From JALZUE01 sp051251725 (GTDB taxonomy: Bacteria; Pseudomonadota; Gammaproteobacteria; Enterobacterales; Alteromonadaceae): a stretch of 64,000 nt of DNA. Each line of letters begins with the position of its first letter. Position 1 is the stretch's first letter. Below the pieces are notes generated by a model, which searched no databases, was not told where the DNA came from, and was given only the letters and a program-made list of their open reading frames with translations. A program made the translations under genes and the position numbers. Below, piece by piece: positions 9,076 through 17,659 of this stretch. The DNA is taken from assembly GCA_051251725.1 (NCBI GenBank), contig JBPOFN010000007.1:1-64000 (forward strand). The letters are read 5' to 3'.

Positions 9076-9612
9076 TCAACGCGTAAACTTATCTTTTAAT
9101 TCAATCAATACTAATAAAGCGCCATTGCCGCCCCATTCGAGTGGTGCTTGATGAAATGCCATCACATCGGGGTGCTGTACCAACCAATGCGGTACTTTAT
9201 TTTTTAATATTCTTGAACCGATACCATGCACAATACAAACACATTGCGCGTGCTCTTTTTGGCATGCATATAAAAGTGCTGCAATTTCTTGCTTTGACTG
9301 CTGTTGATCTAAACCGTGTAAATCTAAAATAAGATCGGGGGCATATTGGCCGCGTCTTAAATTTTTAGCTTCAAAGCTATCGACATCGGCTCGCACATAT
9401 TTAACCGGCCCTTGCTGATTTAACAAGGGTTCAAACTCATCAGAAAAATGAAATTGTGCCGTTTGTTTGACAATATCATCACTTTTACGTTTTATTTGGC
9501 TGGTGAATTTTTTCGCATGAACCACTTTATCTTGCACCATAGGTTTAATTGACCCTATCGCTTGTTGAAAAAGTTGTTTGTCTTGTGCTGAGAGCATATC
9601 TTTTATTTTCAT
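9076..9612 (-). CDS. smrB: Smr-domain ribosome-rescue endonuclease SmrB
   Basis: A 178-residue protein with a C-terminal Smr domain: LDLHGLDQQQ near residue 100 and CIVHGIGSRILKNKVPHWL near 125-145, the LDxH and HGxG signatures. E. coli SmrB (YfcN) cleaves mRNA between collided ribosomes. It is encoded divergently next to prmB-aroC, as here, which supports the assignment. The intergenic region of 87 bases holds promoters for both directions. Confidence 0.9.
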   Translation of the reverse strand: MKIKDMLSAQDKQLFQQAIGSIKPMVQDKVVHAKKFTSQIKRKSDDIVKQTAQFHFSDEFEPLLNQQGPVKYVRADVDSFEAKNLRRGQYAPDLILDLHGLDQQQSKQEIAALLYACQKEHAQCVCIVHGIGSRILKNKVPHWLVQHPDVMAFHQAPLEWGGNGALLVLIELKDKFTR

Positions 9613-9699
9613 CGATAAATTTTATCAAGGCTTGTAAGACAAAGGAATACAACGGATAATTTATTTTTACCGTTTAGTTTTCAAATATAGGGGAAACGT

Positions 9700-10641
9700 G
9701 TGTCCACGTTCGACAATAATTCCATTAATCAGCAATTATTTACAGTCGCTGATTTTGTTCGTTTTGCTGCCAGTCAATTTAATCAAGCACAACTCTATTT
9801 TGGTCACGGTACCGATAACGCTTGGGATGAAGCGGTTGTTTTAGTGATGTTTGCAGTTTCACTGCCAACCAGCTTATTTGAGCAATCACAACAGTGCCGC
9901 TTAACCGACGAAGAAAAAGCGGCGGTTTTAAATATTATTTCTGTTCGTATTAGCGAAGAATTACCCGCGCCTTATATCACTAACCAAGCAGATTTTGCCG
10001 GTTTACCTTTTTATGTTGATGACAGAGTATTAGTGCCACGTTCGCCAATTGGTGAATATATTGAAAAACGCTTTGCGCCTTTTATTGATGAAAATAATCC
10101 GCCAACTAGAATTTTAGATCTTTGCACAGGTAGTGGTTGTATCGCTATTGCCTGTGGTTATTATTTTCCTGAAGCTGACGTTGATGCCCTTGATCTTTCG
10201 ATTGATGCCTTAAATGTGGCGCAAATGAATATTGAAAACCATGGGATGTTAGCGCAAGTTTTTCCAATGCAGTCTGATGTTTTTTCTGCGGTTGAAAATG
10301 AAAAATACGATATTATCGTGACTAATCCACCTTATGTTGATCAAGAAGACGTAGACAGTTTACCGCAAGAATATTTACATGAGCCAGAAATGGGCTTAGG
10401 TAGCGGTAGTGATGGCTTAGATATTACCAGAAAAATTTTGGCGCAAAGTGCCACTCATTTAAATGATAATGGTATACTTATTTGCGAAGTGGGTAATTCA
10501 CAAATTCATGTTGAGTCACAATACCCTGAAGTTCCGTTTAAATGGCTGACATTTGAACGCGGTGGTCATGGTGTGTTTTTATTAACGAAAGCACAGTTAG
10601 AACAATATCAAGAAATTTTTAATCAGCGCATTGGCGCTTAG
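9700..10641 (+). CDS. prmB: Ribosomal protein L3 glutamine methyltransferase PrmB
   Basis: A 313-residue S-adenosylmethionine-dependent methyltransferase that methylates a glutamine of ribosomal protein L3. It shows the SAM motif ILDLCTGSGCIAIAC (about residues 142-156) and the NPPYVDQED catalytic loop that binds the glutamine amide. The start is GTG at 9700 with TAGGGGA at 9688-9694. It ends 13 bases before aroC and forms an operon with it, a common gammaproteobacterial pairing. Confidence 0.95.
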   Translation: MSTFDNNSINQQLFTVADFVRFAASQFNQAQLYFGHGTDNAWDEAVVLVMFAVSLPTSLFEQSQQCRLTDEEKAAVLNIISVRISEELPAPYITNQADFAGLPFYVDDRVLVPRSPIGEYIEKRFAPFIDENNPPTRILDLCTGSGCIAIACGYYFPEADVDALDLSIDALNVAQMNIENHGMLAQVFPMQSDVFSAVENEKYDIIVTNPPYVDQEDVDSLPQEYLHEPEMGLGSGSDGLDITRKILAQSATHLNDNGILICEVGNSQIHVESQYPEVPFKWLTFERGGHGVFLLTKAQLEQYQEIFNQRIGA

Positions 10642-10654
10642 GTTGTAGCTAGTA

Positions 10655-11740
10655 ATGTCAGGAAATACATTCGGAAAATTATTCACTGTAACGACATATG
10701 GTGAAAGTCATGGTTTAGGATTAGGCGCTATTATTGACGGCTGCCCTCCAGGCCTATCGTTAACAGAAGAAGATTTGCAGATCGATCTTGACCGTCGTAA
10801 GCCGGGCCAAAATCGCTACACTACTGCACGCCGTGAAGATGACGAAGTCACTATCATGTCAGGTGTTTTTGAAGGCAAAACCACAGGTACGCCGATTGGT
10901 TTAACCATTAAAAATAAAGATCAACGTTCGAAAGATTATGGCAATATTTCTGAAAGCTTTCGCCCTGGCCATGCCGATTATACTTATTGGCAAAAATATG
11001 GCGTGCGCGACTATCGCGGTGGCGGACGTTCTTCTGCCCGTGAAACCGCAATGCGTGTTGCTGCCGGCGCTGTCGCTAAGAAATTCCTAAAAGAAAAGTT
11101 AGGCATTGTTATCCGCGGCTGTGTTACTCAAATTGCTGATGTTAAAGCTGAAACTTATGATTGGGATGTCGTTGAAACTAATCCGTTTTTCTTTCCTGAT
11201 GCCAGCAAGTTAGCATTATTAGATGAAACCTTACGCGGTATTATCAAAGAAAAAGATTCTATTGGCGCTAAATTAACGGTTGTCGCTGAAAACGTGCCAG
11301 TTGGTTTAGGTGAGCCTATTTTTGACCGTTTAGATGCCGATATTGCGCATGCGTTAATGGGTATTAATGCGGTTAAAGGTGTTGAAATAGGTGATGGTTT
11401 TGCGGTTGTGAACCAAAAAGGTTCTGAGCATCGCGATGAATTAACACCTAACGGTTTTGCGAAAAACAGTGCTGGTGGTGTGCTTGGCGGTATTTCTTCA
11501 GGGCAAGATATTGTTGCTCATATTGCCTTAAAGCCCACATCAAGTATTGGTGTTAGTGGTAAAACTATCGATAAACAAGGTGAAGCGACTGATCTGATCA
11601 CTAAAGGTCGTCACGATCCCTGTGTTGGTATTCGTGCGGTTCCAATTGCTGAAGCTATGTTAGCTTTAACCTTAATGGATCACTTTATGCGAAATCGCGC
11701 GCAAAATGCTGATGTTATTTGTCAAACACCTAAAATTTAG
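10655..11740 (+). CDS. aroC: Chorismate synthase
   Basis: A 361-residue enzyme of the last shikimate-pathway step, converting EPSP to chorismate with reduced FMN. All three family signatures are visible: GESHGLGLGAIIDGCPPG near the N-terminus, RSSARETAMRVAAGA near residue 130, and RHDPCVGIRAVPIAEAM near 328. Length is normal. It is translated from an ATG 13 bases after prmB and followed by a hairpin terminator at 11851. Confidence 0.98.
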   Translation: MSGNTFGKLFTVTTYGESHGLGLGAIIDGCPPGLSLTEEDLQIDLDRRKPGQNRYTTARREDDEVTIMSGVFEGKTTGTPIGLTIKNKDQRSKDYGNISESFRPGHADYTYWQKYGVRDYRGGGRSSARETAMRVAAGAVAKKFLKEKLGIVIRGCVTQIADVKAETYDWDVVETNPFFFPDASKLALLDETLRGIIKEKDSIGAKLTVVAENVPVGLGEPIFDRLDADIAHALMGINAVKGVEIGDGFAVVNQKGSEHRDELTPNGFAKNSAGGVLGGISSGQDIVAHIALKPTSSIGVSGKTIDKQGEATDLITKGRHDPCVGIRAVPIAEAMLALTLMDHFMRNRAQNADVICQTPKI

Positions 11741-11850
11741 TTGTTAGTGGGTTATTGAAATAGCAACTGAGCTGAGCATTAGCTAAAAATTAGTTAAGAG
11801 TTAGCTTAAGTTTTTATTAGCTATTTATATCGCGTCAACAGTCAGTACTT

Positions 11851-11902
11851 AACGAGTATTAAAAGGTAGGTTTAATCTTCTCTTTTAATGCTCGTTTTGT
11901 TT
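11851..11902 (+). terminator. Hairpin terminator after prmB-aroC
   Basis: AACGAG-TATTAAAAG (11851-11865) pairs with CTTTTAATG-CTCGTT (11882-11896) with one or two mismatches, followed by TTGTTTTATT. It lies 110 bases after aroC and about 60 before the MFS gene, so the transporter likely has its own start or receives read-through. Confidence 0.6.
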
Positions 11903-11958
11903 TATTGGCGCTAAATTTTTTCTTCGAACACATTATTTCCATTAATTAAGCGATCAAC

Positions 11959-13116
11959 ATGTCTCCAACATTCTTTAAGTTTTCTTCTACTTATTTTTGG
12001 TACTTTTGTGTTCATGGTTTATCGATCCCCTTTTTAGCATTATTTTTAAATTATCGCGGTTTTAGCTCGTTAGCTATTGGTGAGCTGCTAGCTATTTACA
12101 CCGCTACTCGCATTGTTGGTCCAACCTTTTGGGCCATGTTCGCGGATAAAACCGGTAAACAATTATTTGTTATTCGCTTAGGCGCTTTACTCGCTTTTCT
12201 TTGTTTTAGTTTATTGTTTTGGGCAAAATCTTATTGGTCAATTGCTTTTGCTTTAGCGACTTTTAGCTTATTTTGGACTGCTATTTTGCCGCAGTTAGAA
12301 GTGATGACTAACCGCACAATTAAACGTAGCGCCAAAATCTATGCGCGCATTCGTTTATGGGGCAGTTTAGGATTTGTTGCCGCCGCGGTTGTTGCTGGGG
12401 AGGTGATTGAGCAAACCTCACCAGAAGCTTTTACTTGGCTTGGTTTTATTATTTTAGGCGGTTTGTGGCTTTCAAGTTTGAGTTTAAAACAGCCTTACAT
12501 GACGAAAAAATCACTCAGCCGCGTTTCATCCATTTACCAAAAATTGATTTGTAAAAAGTTTATCTTCTTTTTTGTCGCCGGTTTGTTATTTCAAATAAGC
12601 TTTGGCCCTTATTATTCATTTTTTGCTTTATATCTTAAAGATCTGCAATACCCTAGTTATGCCGTCGGCGCTTTTATGGGCATCGGGATTATTGCTGAAA
12701 TTGCTATCTTTTTGATCCTCGGTACTTTATTTAAATATTTCACCATTAAAACCTTATTAGTCTTAAGTATATTTTTAAGTGCGGTGCGTTGGTATTTAAC
12801 TGGTCAGTTTGCTGACTCGATATTAATTCTCGCCTTTGCGCAGCTATTTCACGCCTTTAGCTTTGGTATGTACCACAGCGCCTCAATTCAATTCTTACAA
12901 GGTCATTTTGACGCCAATCAACAAAACCGTGGCCAAGCTATTTATATTGCTTGTGTTTATGGCGTTGGCGGGGCAATTGGCGCCTATATTGCAGGGCTTT
13001 GTTGGCAAGAAGGTAGCGGCAGTGAGCTGGCCTATAATGTTGCCGCATTAGCCGCGCTGGTCGCTGGTTTTATCGCTTTGATGATCCCTAAGGCTACTGT
13101 AAAAATTTCATCATAA
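11959..13116 (+). CDS. MFS transporter, HcaT-like
   Basis: A 385-residue integral membrane protein with about twelve hydrophobic segments. The N-terminus (YFWYFCVHGLSIPFLALFL) and the AMFADKTGK loop between helices 2 and 3 resemble the phenylpropionate-permease (HcaT, MFS_1_like) branch of the major facilitator superfamily. The substrate cannot be read from the sequence. It sits 218 bp after aroC and beyond a terminator. The sulfotransferase gene starts 68 bp after it, so the two may be cotranscribed. Confidence 0.8.
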   Translation: MSPTFFKFSSTYFWYFCVHGLSIPFLALFLNYRGFSSLAIGELLAIYTATRIVGPTFWAMFADKTGKQLFVIRLGALLAFLCFSLLFWAKSYWSIAFALATFSLFWTAILPQLEVMTNRTIKRSAKIYARIRLWGSLGFVAAAVVAGEVIEQTSPEAFTWLGFIILGGLWLSSLSLKQPYMTKKSLSRVSSIYQKLICKKFIFFFVAGLLFQISFGPYYSFFALYLKDLQYPSYAVGAFMGIGIIAEIAIFLILGTLFKYFTIKTLLVLSIFLSAVRWYLTGQFADSILILAFAQLFHAFSFGMYHSASIQFLQGHFDANQQNRGQAIYIACVYGVGGAIGAYIAGLCWQEGSGSELAYNVAALAALVAGFIALMIPKATVKISS

Positions 13117-13183
13117 AAACGTAAACTAATCTTCACCTTGGCTCGTTAACATCACAAGTAATGACAACTTTATTTGTGACGAT

Positions 13184-13915
13184 ATGATCTCCAATAAATA
13201 TCAATGTGTTTTTGTTCATGTTCCTAAAACCGCAGGGCAGAGTATTGAACATTTTTTTCTTAATCTTCATCAGTTGGCTTGGCAAGACAAAGAGCAACTA
13301 TTAATCAGTAAAAATAAGTATCCTGCTAATGGTCCTGAGCGTTTAGCACATTTAAAAGCGGCTGAATATTATCAGTGTGGTCATATTAACCAAGCACTTT
13401 ATAAGCGTTATTTTAGCTTTGCCTTTGTTCGTAATCCATGGGAAAGGCTAGTGTCGGAATATTTACACAAAAAAATTGATAAAAAAATGACCTTGAAAGA
13501 ATACTTTCTTCATGGTCTTCCCAGTGAAAATTTATTTTGTGATAAATATCGTCATATTATGTCGCAAAGTGATTATTTATTTGATCAGGCAGGAAATCAA
13601 CTCGTCACCTTTATCGGCCGCTTTGAAAATATTCAACAAGACTTTGATTACGTATGCCAGCAATTAGGTATTGAAGATTCTACGCTACCACATAAAAATT
13701 CGGCACGAGGCTTTAGAAGGCTGTGGACCCGACGTATTCGGCATATATTTCGCGTCAATAAAAGAGTTAAACGCCATTATAGTGAGTTTTATGATGAAGA
13801 ATTAAAACAGCTTGTGGCGATAAAATATCAAAAAGATATCGAGCTATTTAATTATAAATTTGAAGATATGATGATGAAAGAACAGCTCAGTCTAGATAAA
13901 TTAATTTCAGCTTAG
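13184..13915 (+). CDS. Sulfotransferase family 2 domain protein
   Basis: A 243-residue PAPS-dependent sulfotransferase. The 5'-phosphosulfate loop HVPKTAGQS lies at about residues 12-20 and the 3'-phosphate motif FVRNPWERLVSEY at about 81-93. These match the carbohydrate sulfotransferase family (Sulfotransfer_2), which in bacteria decorates surface polysaccharides or small molecules. There is no signal peptide or transmembrane segment, so it should be cytoplasmic. It stands alone: no PAPS synthesis or polysaccharide gene is near. An inverted-repeat element follows within 10 bases of its stop, and a bidirectional terminator follows that. Confidence 0.82.
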   Translation: MISNKYQCVFVHVPKTAGQSIEHFFLNLHQLAWQDKEQLLISKNKYPANGPERLAHLKAAEYYQCGHINQALYKRYFSFAFVRNPWERLVSEYLHKKIDKKMTLKEYFLHGLPSENLFCDKYRHIMSQSDYLFDQAGNQLVTFIGRFENIQQDFDYVCQQLGIEDSTLPHKNSARGFRRLWTRRIRHIFRVNKRVKRHYSEFYDEELKQLVAIKYQKDIELFNYKFEDMMMKEQLSLDKLISA

Positions 13916-13923
13916 AATTGTTG

Positions 13924-13987
13924 TAATACCAAGTCTCTAAGTCTTTTAATTCTCGCTGAGTGGGAAAGTTTAATGGGCTTGGTATAA
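13924..13987. repeat. 64-bp element with terminal inverted repeats
   Basis: TAATACCAAG at 13924-13933 is matched in inverse by CTTGGTATAA at 13978-13987 (nine of ten positions). The interior of about 44 bp shows no coding. Size and TIRs fit a small palindromic repeat or MITE-like element; similar TACCAA...TTGGTA elements are, as I recall, scattered in Alteromonadales intergenic DNA. I see no second copy in this window. Confidence 0.55.
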
Positions 13988-14013
13988 ATGTTATTAGAGC
14001 AGATAGTAAGCAT

Positions 14014-14050
14014 TAAAAAAGGCTCAATGTTATTGAGCCTTTTTATTTTT
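14014..14050. terminator. Bidirectional terminator between sulfotransferase and lipA
   Basis: AGGCTCAAT (14020-14028) pairs perfectly with ATTGAGCCT (14032-14040) around a 3-base loop. An A-tract stands on the left and a T-tract on the right, so it can stop transcription from both converging genes. Confidence 0.88.
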
Positions 14051-14068
14051 CGAAATTCAGAGAAGCTT

Positions 14069-15037
14069 TTACTTAACTTCTTCACCCGCTGCTTGTTTGT
14101 CAGCATGGTAGCTTGAACGTACTAATGGTCCACAAGCAGCATGATCAAACCCCATTTTCATTGCTTCGTCATGAAACATTTGAAAATCATCTGGGTGAAC
14201 ATAACGCTCTACCGCTAAATGCTCACGGCTTGGCTGTAAGTATTGACCAATGGTTAACATGGTAACGCCATGAGCACGTAGGTCACGCATTACTTGTAAA
14301 ATTTCTTCGTTGGTTTCACCTAAACCGACCATTAAGCCTGATTTAGTTGGCACGTTTGGATTAGCTTCACCAAATTTTTGCAATAGATCTAATGACCATT
14401 GATAGTTAGCGCCAGGACGAACTTTAGTATACAAACGCGGCACATTTTCTAAATTGTGGTTAAATACATGCGGCGGGTTAGCATTTAATACGTCTAATGC
14501 TTTGTCCATACGGCCGCGAAAATCAGGTACTAATATTTCAATTTTAGTGTTTGGTGAATGTTCTTCAATTTCTTTAATACATTCAGAAAATTGACTAGCG
14601 CCGCCATCACGTAAATCGTCGCGATCAACCGAGGTGATTACTACGTATTTTAACGCCATATCTTTTAATGTTAATGCTAGCTTCTTTGGCTCTTGTGCGT
14701 CAGGTTTTAATGGACGACCATGGCCAACATCACAAAATGGGCAACGACGAGTACAAATGTCACCTAAAATCATAAAGGTTGCCGTACCGTGATCAAAACA
14801 TTCTGATAGGTTAGGGCATGAAGCTTCTTCACACACTGAATGTAAGCCGTGTTTACGTAAACCCGCTTTAATTCTGTCAATGTTTTCAGTAGTACGTGGT
14901 AACTTGATGCGTAACCACTCAGGCTTGCGTAACATAGTTTCACGCTCTGAAGGGACTACTTTGATCGGGATATGCGCCATTTTATCGGCGTCGCGTAATT
15001 TCGTTCCCGGTTGAATACGTGAAGTTTTAACTGTCAT
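14069..15037 (-). CDS. lipA: Lipoyl synthase
   Basis: A 322-residue radical-SAM enzyme that inserts two sulfurs into protein-bound octanoate. Both iron-sulfur clusters are marked: the auxiliary cluster CEEASCPNLSEC near residues 60-71 and the radical-SAM motif CTRRCPFC near 86-93; the C-terminal RSSYHA serine ligand is also present. It starts three bases after the lipB stop, so the pair is cotranscribed. Confidence 0.97.
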   Translation of the reverse strand: MTVKTSRIQPGTKLRDADKMAHIPIKVVPSERETMLRKPEWLRIKLPRTTENIDRIKAGLRKHGLHSVCEEASCPNLSECFDHGTATFMILGDICTRRCPFCDVGHGRPLKPDAQEPKKLALTLKDMALKYVVITSVDRDDLRDGGASQFSECIKEIEEHSPNTKIEILVPDFRGRMDKALDVLNANPPHVFNHNLENVPRLYTKVRPGANYQWSLDLLQKFGEANPNVPTKSGLMVGLGETNEEILQVMRDLRAHGVTMLTIGQYLQPSREHLAVERYVHPDDFQMFHDEAMKMGFDHAACGPLVRSSYHADKQAAGEEVK

Positions 15038-15040
15038 AAA

Positions 15041-15724
15041 CTATTCCAAACCTGTTTTATAGCTAAGGTTCGTTGCCCCTAGCAATTGACTTAATTCTGT
15101 TACTAATGCTTGGCCTGCATCCGCAACTGTTTGCGGGCCATTAATATCGGCTGTTTGTACCATTTCTAAGCCGGCATAACCACAAGGGTTAATACTTAAA
15201 AATGGCGTTAAATCCATATTTACATTTAATGCTAAGCCATGAAAAGAGCAGCCTTTTCTTACTCGCAAACCTAATGACGCAACTTTTTTTTCATCGACAT
15301 AAACACCAGGCGCATCAGCTTTTGCATAAGCATTTATTTGATATTTCTTCAAGGCAGCAACGATTGACTCTTCAATCATGGTTACCAATTGCCTAATACC
15401 CATTTTTCGACGGCGTAAATTGATCAAACAATAAAGCACTTGTTGACCAGGGCCATGATAAGTAATTTGGCCACCGCGATCTGCTTTTACCACCGGAATA
15501 TTGCCCGGATTAAGCAAATGTTCAGCTTTACCTGCTTGTCCTTGGGTAAAAACAGCTGGGTGCTCAACTAACCATAACTCGTCTGCTGATGTGTCATTAC
15601 GACTATCAGTAAAGTCTTTCATTGCTTGCCACACCTGTGTGTAATCAAGCTGGTTTAGTTGTCGAACAATAAGCGAATCTAACAAAGTGTTACTCAAGCG
15701 ATCAGTCAAAGTTATTGGTTGCAA
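15041..15724 (-). CDS. lipB: Octanoyl-ACP:protein octanoyltransferase
   Basis: A 227-residue enzyme that moves octanoyl from acyl-carrier protein to lipoyl domains, the step before LipA. It has the RGGQITYHGPGQ substrate loop, the catalytic lysine in EKKVASLG and the catalytic cysteine in NPCGYAGL. The only upstream start is TTG at 15724 with no good ribosome site; a TTG slightly downstream, nearer LDSLIVRQL where homology begins, is possible. Confidence 0.95.
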   Translation of the reverse strand: MQPITLTDRLSNTLLDSLIVRQLNQLDYTQVWQAMKDFTDSRNDTSADELWLVEHPAVFTQGQAGKAEHLLNPGNIPVVKADRGGQITYHGPGQQVLYCLINLRRRKMGIRQLVTMIEESIVAALKKYQINAYAKADAPGVYVDEKKVASLGLRVRKGCSFHGLALNVNMDLTPFLSINPCGYAGLEMVQTADINGPQTVADAGQALVTELSQLLGATNLSYKTGLE

Positions 15725-15818
15725 ATTATACTGAATAATTACTCTAATTACACCGGATAATTAATGAGGTTATTATCCGAGGATATAAGCTCAGCAAAAG
15801 TTTAATTATTGCTGGTCG

Positions 15819-16082
15819 TTAAAGTACGTATCGAACTTCTTCAATCGCGTTTAAGCTTTGGTAAATTTTTTCAATATGTTCTTTGCTGGTGACGCGTACA
15901 GGAATAGCCACTGAATGGTAAGTGCCTTTTGAACTTGGTTTAATTTTATAGCTGTAATCGCCTGGTGTGTGTTTTTGCAATTCAGCAATAATTAAATCAG
16001 GTAATTCTTCGCAGGCTACGCCCATTACTTTAAAATTTAAAACGGTTGGAAAGTCTAATAATTCATCAAACTTAGTATTCAT
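15819..16082 (-). CDS. ybeD: DUF493 / YbeD family protein
   Basis: An 87-residue protein of the UPF0250 (YbeD) family with an ACT-like fold and no firmly assigned activity. It contains the conserved FPTVLNFKVMG segment and the C-terminal YQSLNAIEEVRYVL. It sits between dacA and lipB as in E. coli. A terminator separates it from dacA, so ybeD-lipB-lipA is likely its own transcript. Confidence 0.92.
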   Translation of the reverse strand: MNTKFDELLDFPTVLNFKVMGVACEELPDLIIAELQKHTPGDYSYKIKPSSKGTYHSVAIPVRVTSKEHIEKIYQSLNAIEEVRYVL

Positions 16083-16245
16083 GGCGTTCTCTTCTCTGTA
16101 TCGTCCAGACGTTACACGGCTGTCATAGTGGTTAGTACGTTAGCATTAAGCTAATAAAAATTAGCAGTATTTTATCACTATTTACTACAGATATTAGAAT
16201 TAACTTGATCTAAGTTATTGCTAAAATATTCTTAGCACAGCAAAA

Positions 16246-16294
16246 ATAAAAAAGCCTCAATAAAATCCACAGTTTAGGTGGTTATATGAGGCTT
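16246..16294 (-). terminator. Terminator of dacA
   Basis: AAGCCTCA (16252-16259) pairs with TGAGGCTT (16287-16294), with an inner CCAC/GTGG stem. Read leftward it is followed by TTTTTTATTTTT, so it ends the dacA message before ybeD. Confidence 0.85.
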
Positions 16295-16406
16295 TTCTGT
16301 TAGCTATTTACGCGCGAAATAAGCGCTAAATCCGCGTTAATAAAGCATAAATCACTTTAATTAACGCCGAGAAATTGTGTGCTAACTACTGTGTTTTGAT
16401 TGTAAA

Positions 16407-17588
16407 CTAATCAGCAAACTGTAATTTTACATAATCAACTAAACGACTAAACATGCCGCCTTCATTTACTTCTTGTAAAGTAACAAGCGGGTATTGAGCA
16501 ATATCTTCACCCTCAAGCTGTAAAAATACTTTACCAACAACCGTACCTTTTGCTAATGGCGCTTGTAGTTGCTTATCAAGTTCAAACGTCGCTTTTAAAT
16601 TTTTACGTTGACCTCGAGGAATAGTGATCGGCGTGTCAGTTAAAATACCTAAATTGACTTCTTTAATGTCACCCATCCAAACGCGATTGGCTGCAAATTT
16701 TTCACCGGCTTTGTATGGGGTGAATGTTTCGTAGAAACGAAAACCGTAGTTTAATAATTTTTTACTTTCGACTGAGCGCGCGCGTTCGCTTTCAGTACCC
16801 ATAACAACAGACACTAAACGCATCCCACCTTTGGTTGCTGATGTTACTAAGCTATAACCTGCTTGTGAAGTATGACCGGTTTTTATGCCGTCAACTGTCA
16901 TGCTTTTATCCCACAATAAACGATTGCGGTTATGTTGTTTGATATTGTTAAAGCTAAATGATTTCTTTTTGTATAAAACATATTCTTCAGGAACATCGCG
17001 AATTAAGGCAACACCTAAAGTCGCCATATCTCTTGGCGTAGTAACATGTTCTGTGCTGTCTAAACCATGGCTGTTTTCGAAAAAACTGCTGCTCATACCT
17101 AACTGCTGCGCGTGAGCATTCATCATGTCAGCAAATGCTGATTCACTACCAGCAATATGTTCAGCCATAGCGACACAAGCGTCGTTACCTGAGGCAACAA
17201 TAATACCTTGGTTTAAATCATCAACTGATACTTCAGTGCCTACCTCTAAAAACATTAACGAAGAACCTTGGAAAACAGGATTACCCGTTGCCCATGCATT
17301 TTTGCTGATCGTCACCTTGTCGGTATCTTTAATATTACCGGCTTTCACTTCCGTGCCAATAATATAACTTGTCATCATTTTGGTTAAACTCGCAGGTGCC
17401 AATTGCATATCTGCGTTTTCTTCAGAAATGATCTTACCTGTGTTGTAATCAATTAAAATGTGGCCTTTAGCGTTTACTTTTGGCGGTGCAGGCATGATTG
17501 CGGCTGATGATAAGGTTGATACGCTAAGAGAGAAGAAGCCTAAAAGTGCAATAAGTTTTTTGCGCGAAGTAGCCATAAGGGAAGGCAT
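16407..17588 (-). CDS. dacA: D-alanyl-D-alanine carboxypeptidase (PBP5/6 type)
   Basis: A 393-residue low-molecular-weight penicillin-binding protein that trims the terminal D-alanine from peptidoglycan stem peptides. It shows a signal peptide (residues 1-30), the active-site SLTK (S67), the SGN triad (SGNDACVAMAEH) and KTGHT. The C-terminal PBP5 domain ends in an amphipathic membrane anchor (MFSRLVDYVKLQF). The ATG at 17588 is fixed by AAGGAA just upstream. It lies between rlpA and ybeD, the conserved order. Confidence 0.96.
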   Translation of the reverse strand: MPSLMATSRKKLIALLGFFSLSVSTLSSAAIMPAPPKVNAKGHILIDYNTGKIISEENADMQLAPASLTKMMTSYIIGTEVKAGNIKDTDKVTISKNAWATGNPVFQGSSLMFLEVGTEVSVDDLNQGIIVASGNDACVAMAEHIAGSESAFADMMNAHAQQLGMSSSFFENSHGLDSTEHVTTPRDMATLGVALIRDVPEEYVLYKKKSFSFNNIKQHNRNRLLWDKSMTVDGIKTGHTSQAGYSLVTSATKGGMRLVSVVMGTESERARSVESKKLLNYGFRFYETFTPYKAGEKFAANRVWMGDIKEVNLGILTDTPITIPRGQRKNLKATFELDKQLQAPLAKGTVVGKVFLQLEGEDIAQYPLVTLQEVNEGGMFSRLVDYVKLQFAD

Positions 17589-17659
17589 AATGTTCCTTTA
17601 ATTAATTGGTTGAGACATAGGGAGATTTTTCATCAGTATATCATTTTTAATACGTATGG

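Noticed and set aside
13912..14106. Leftward 64-residue frame after the sulfotransferase
   Set aside because: It spans the inverted-repeat element and a terminator and overlaps the end of lipA; no coding signal.
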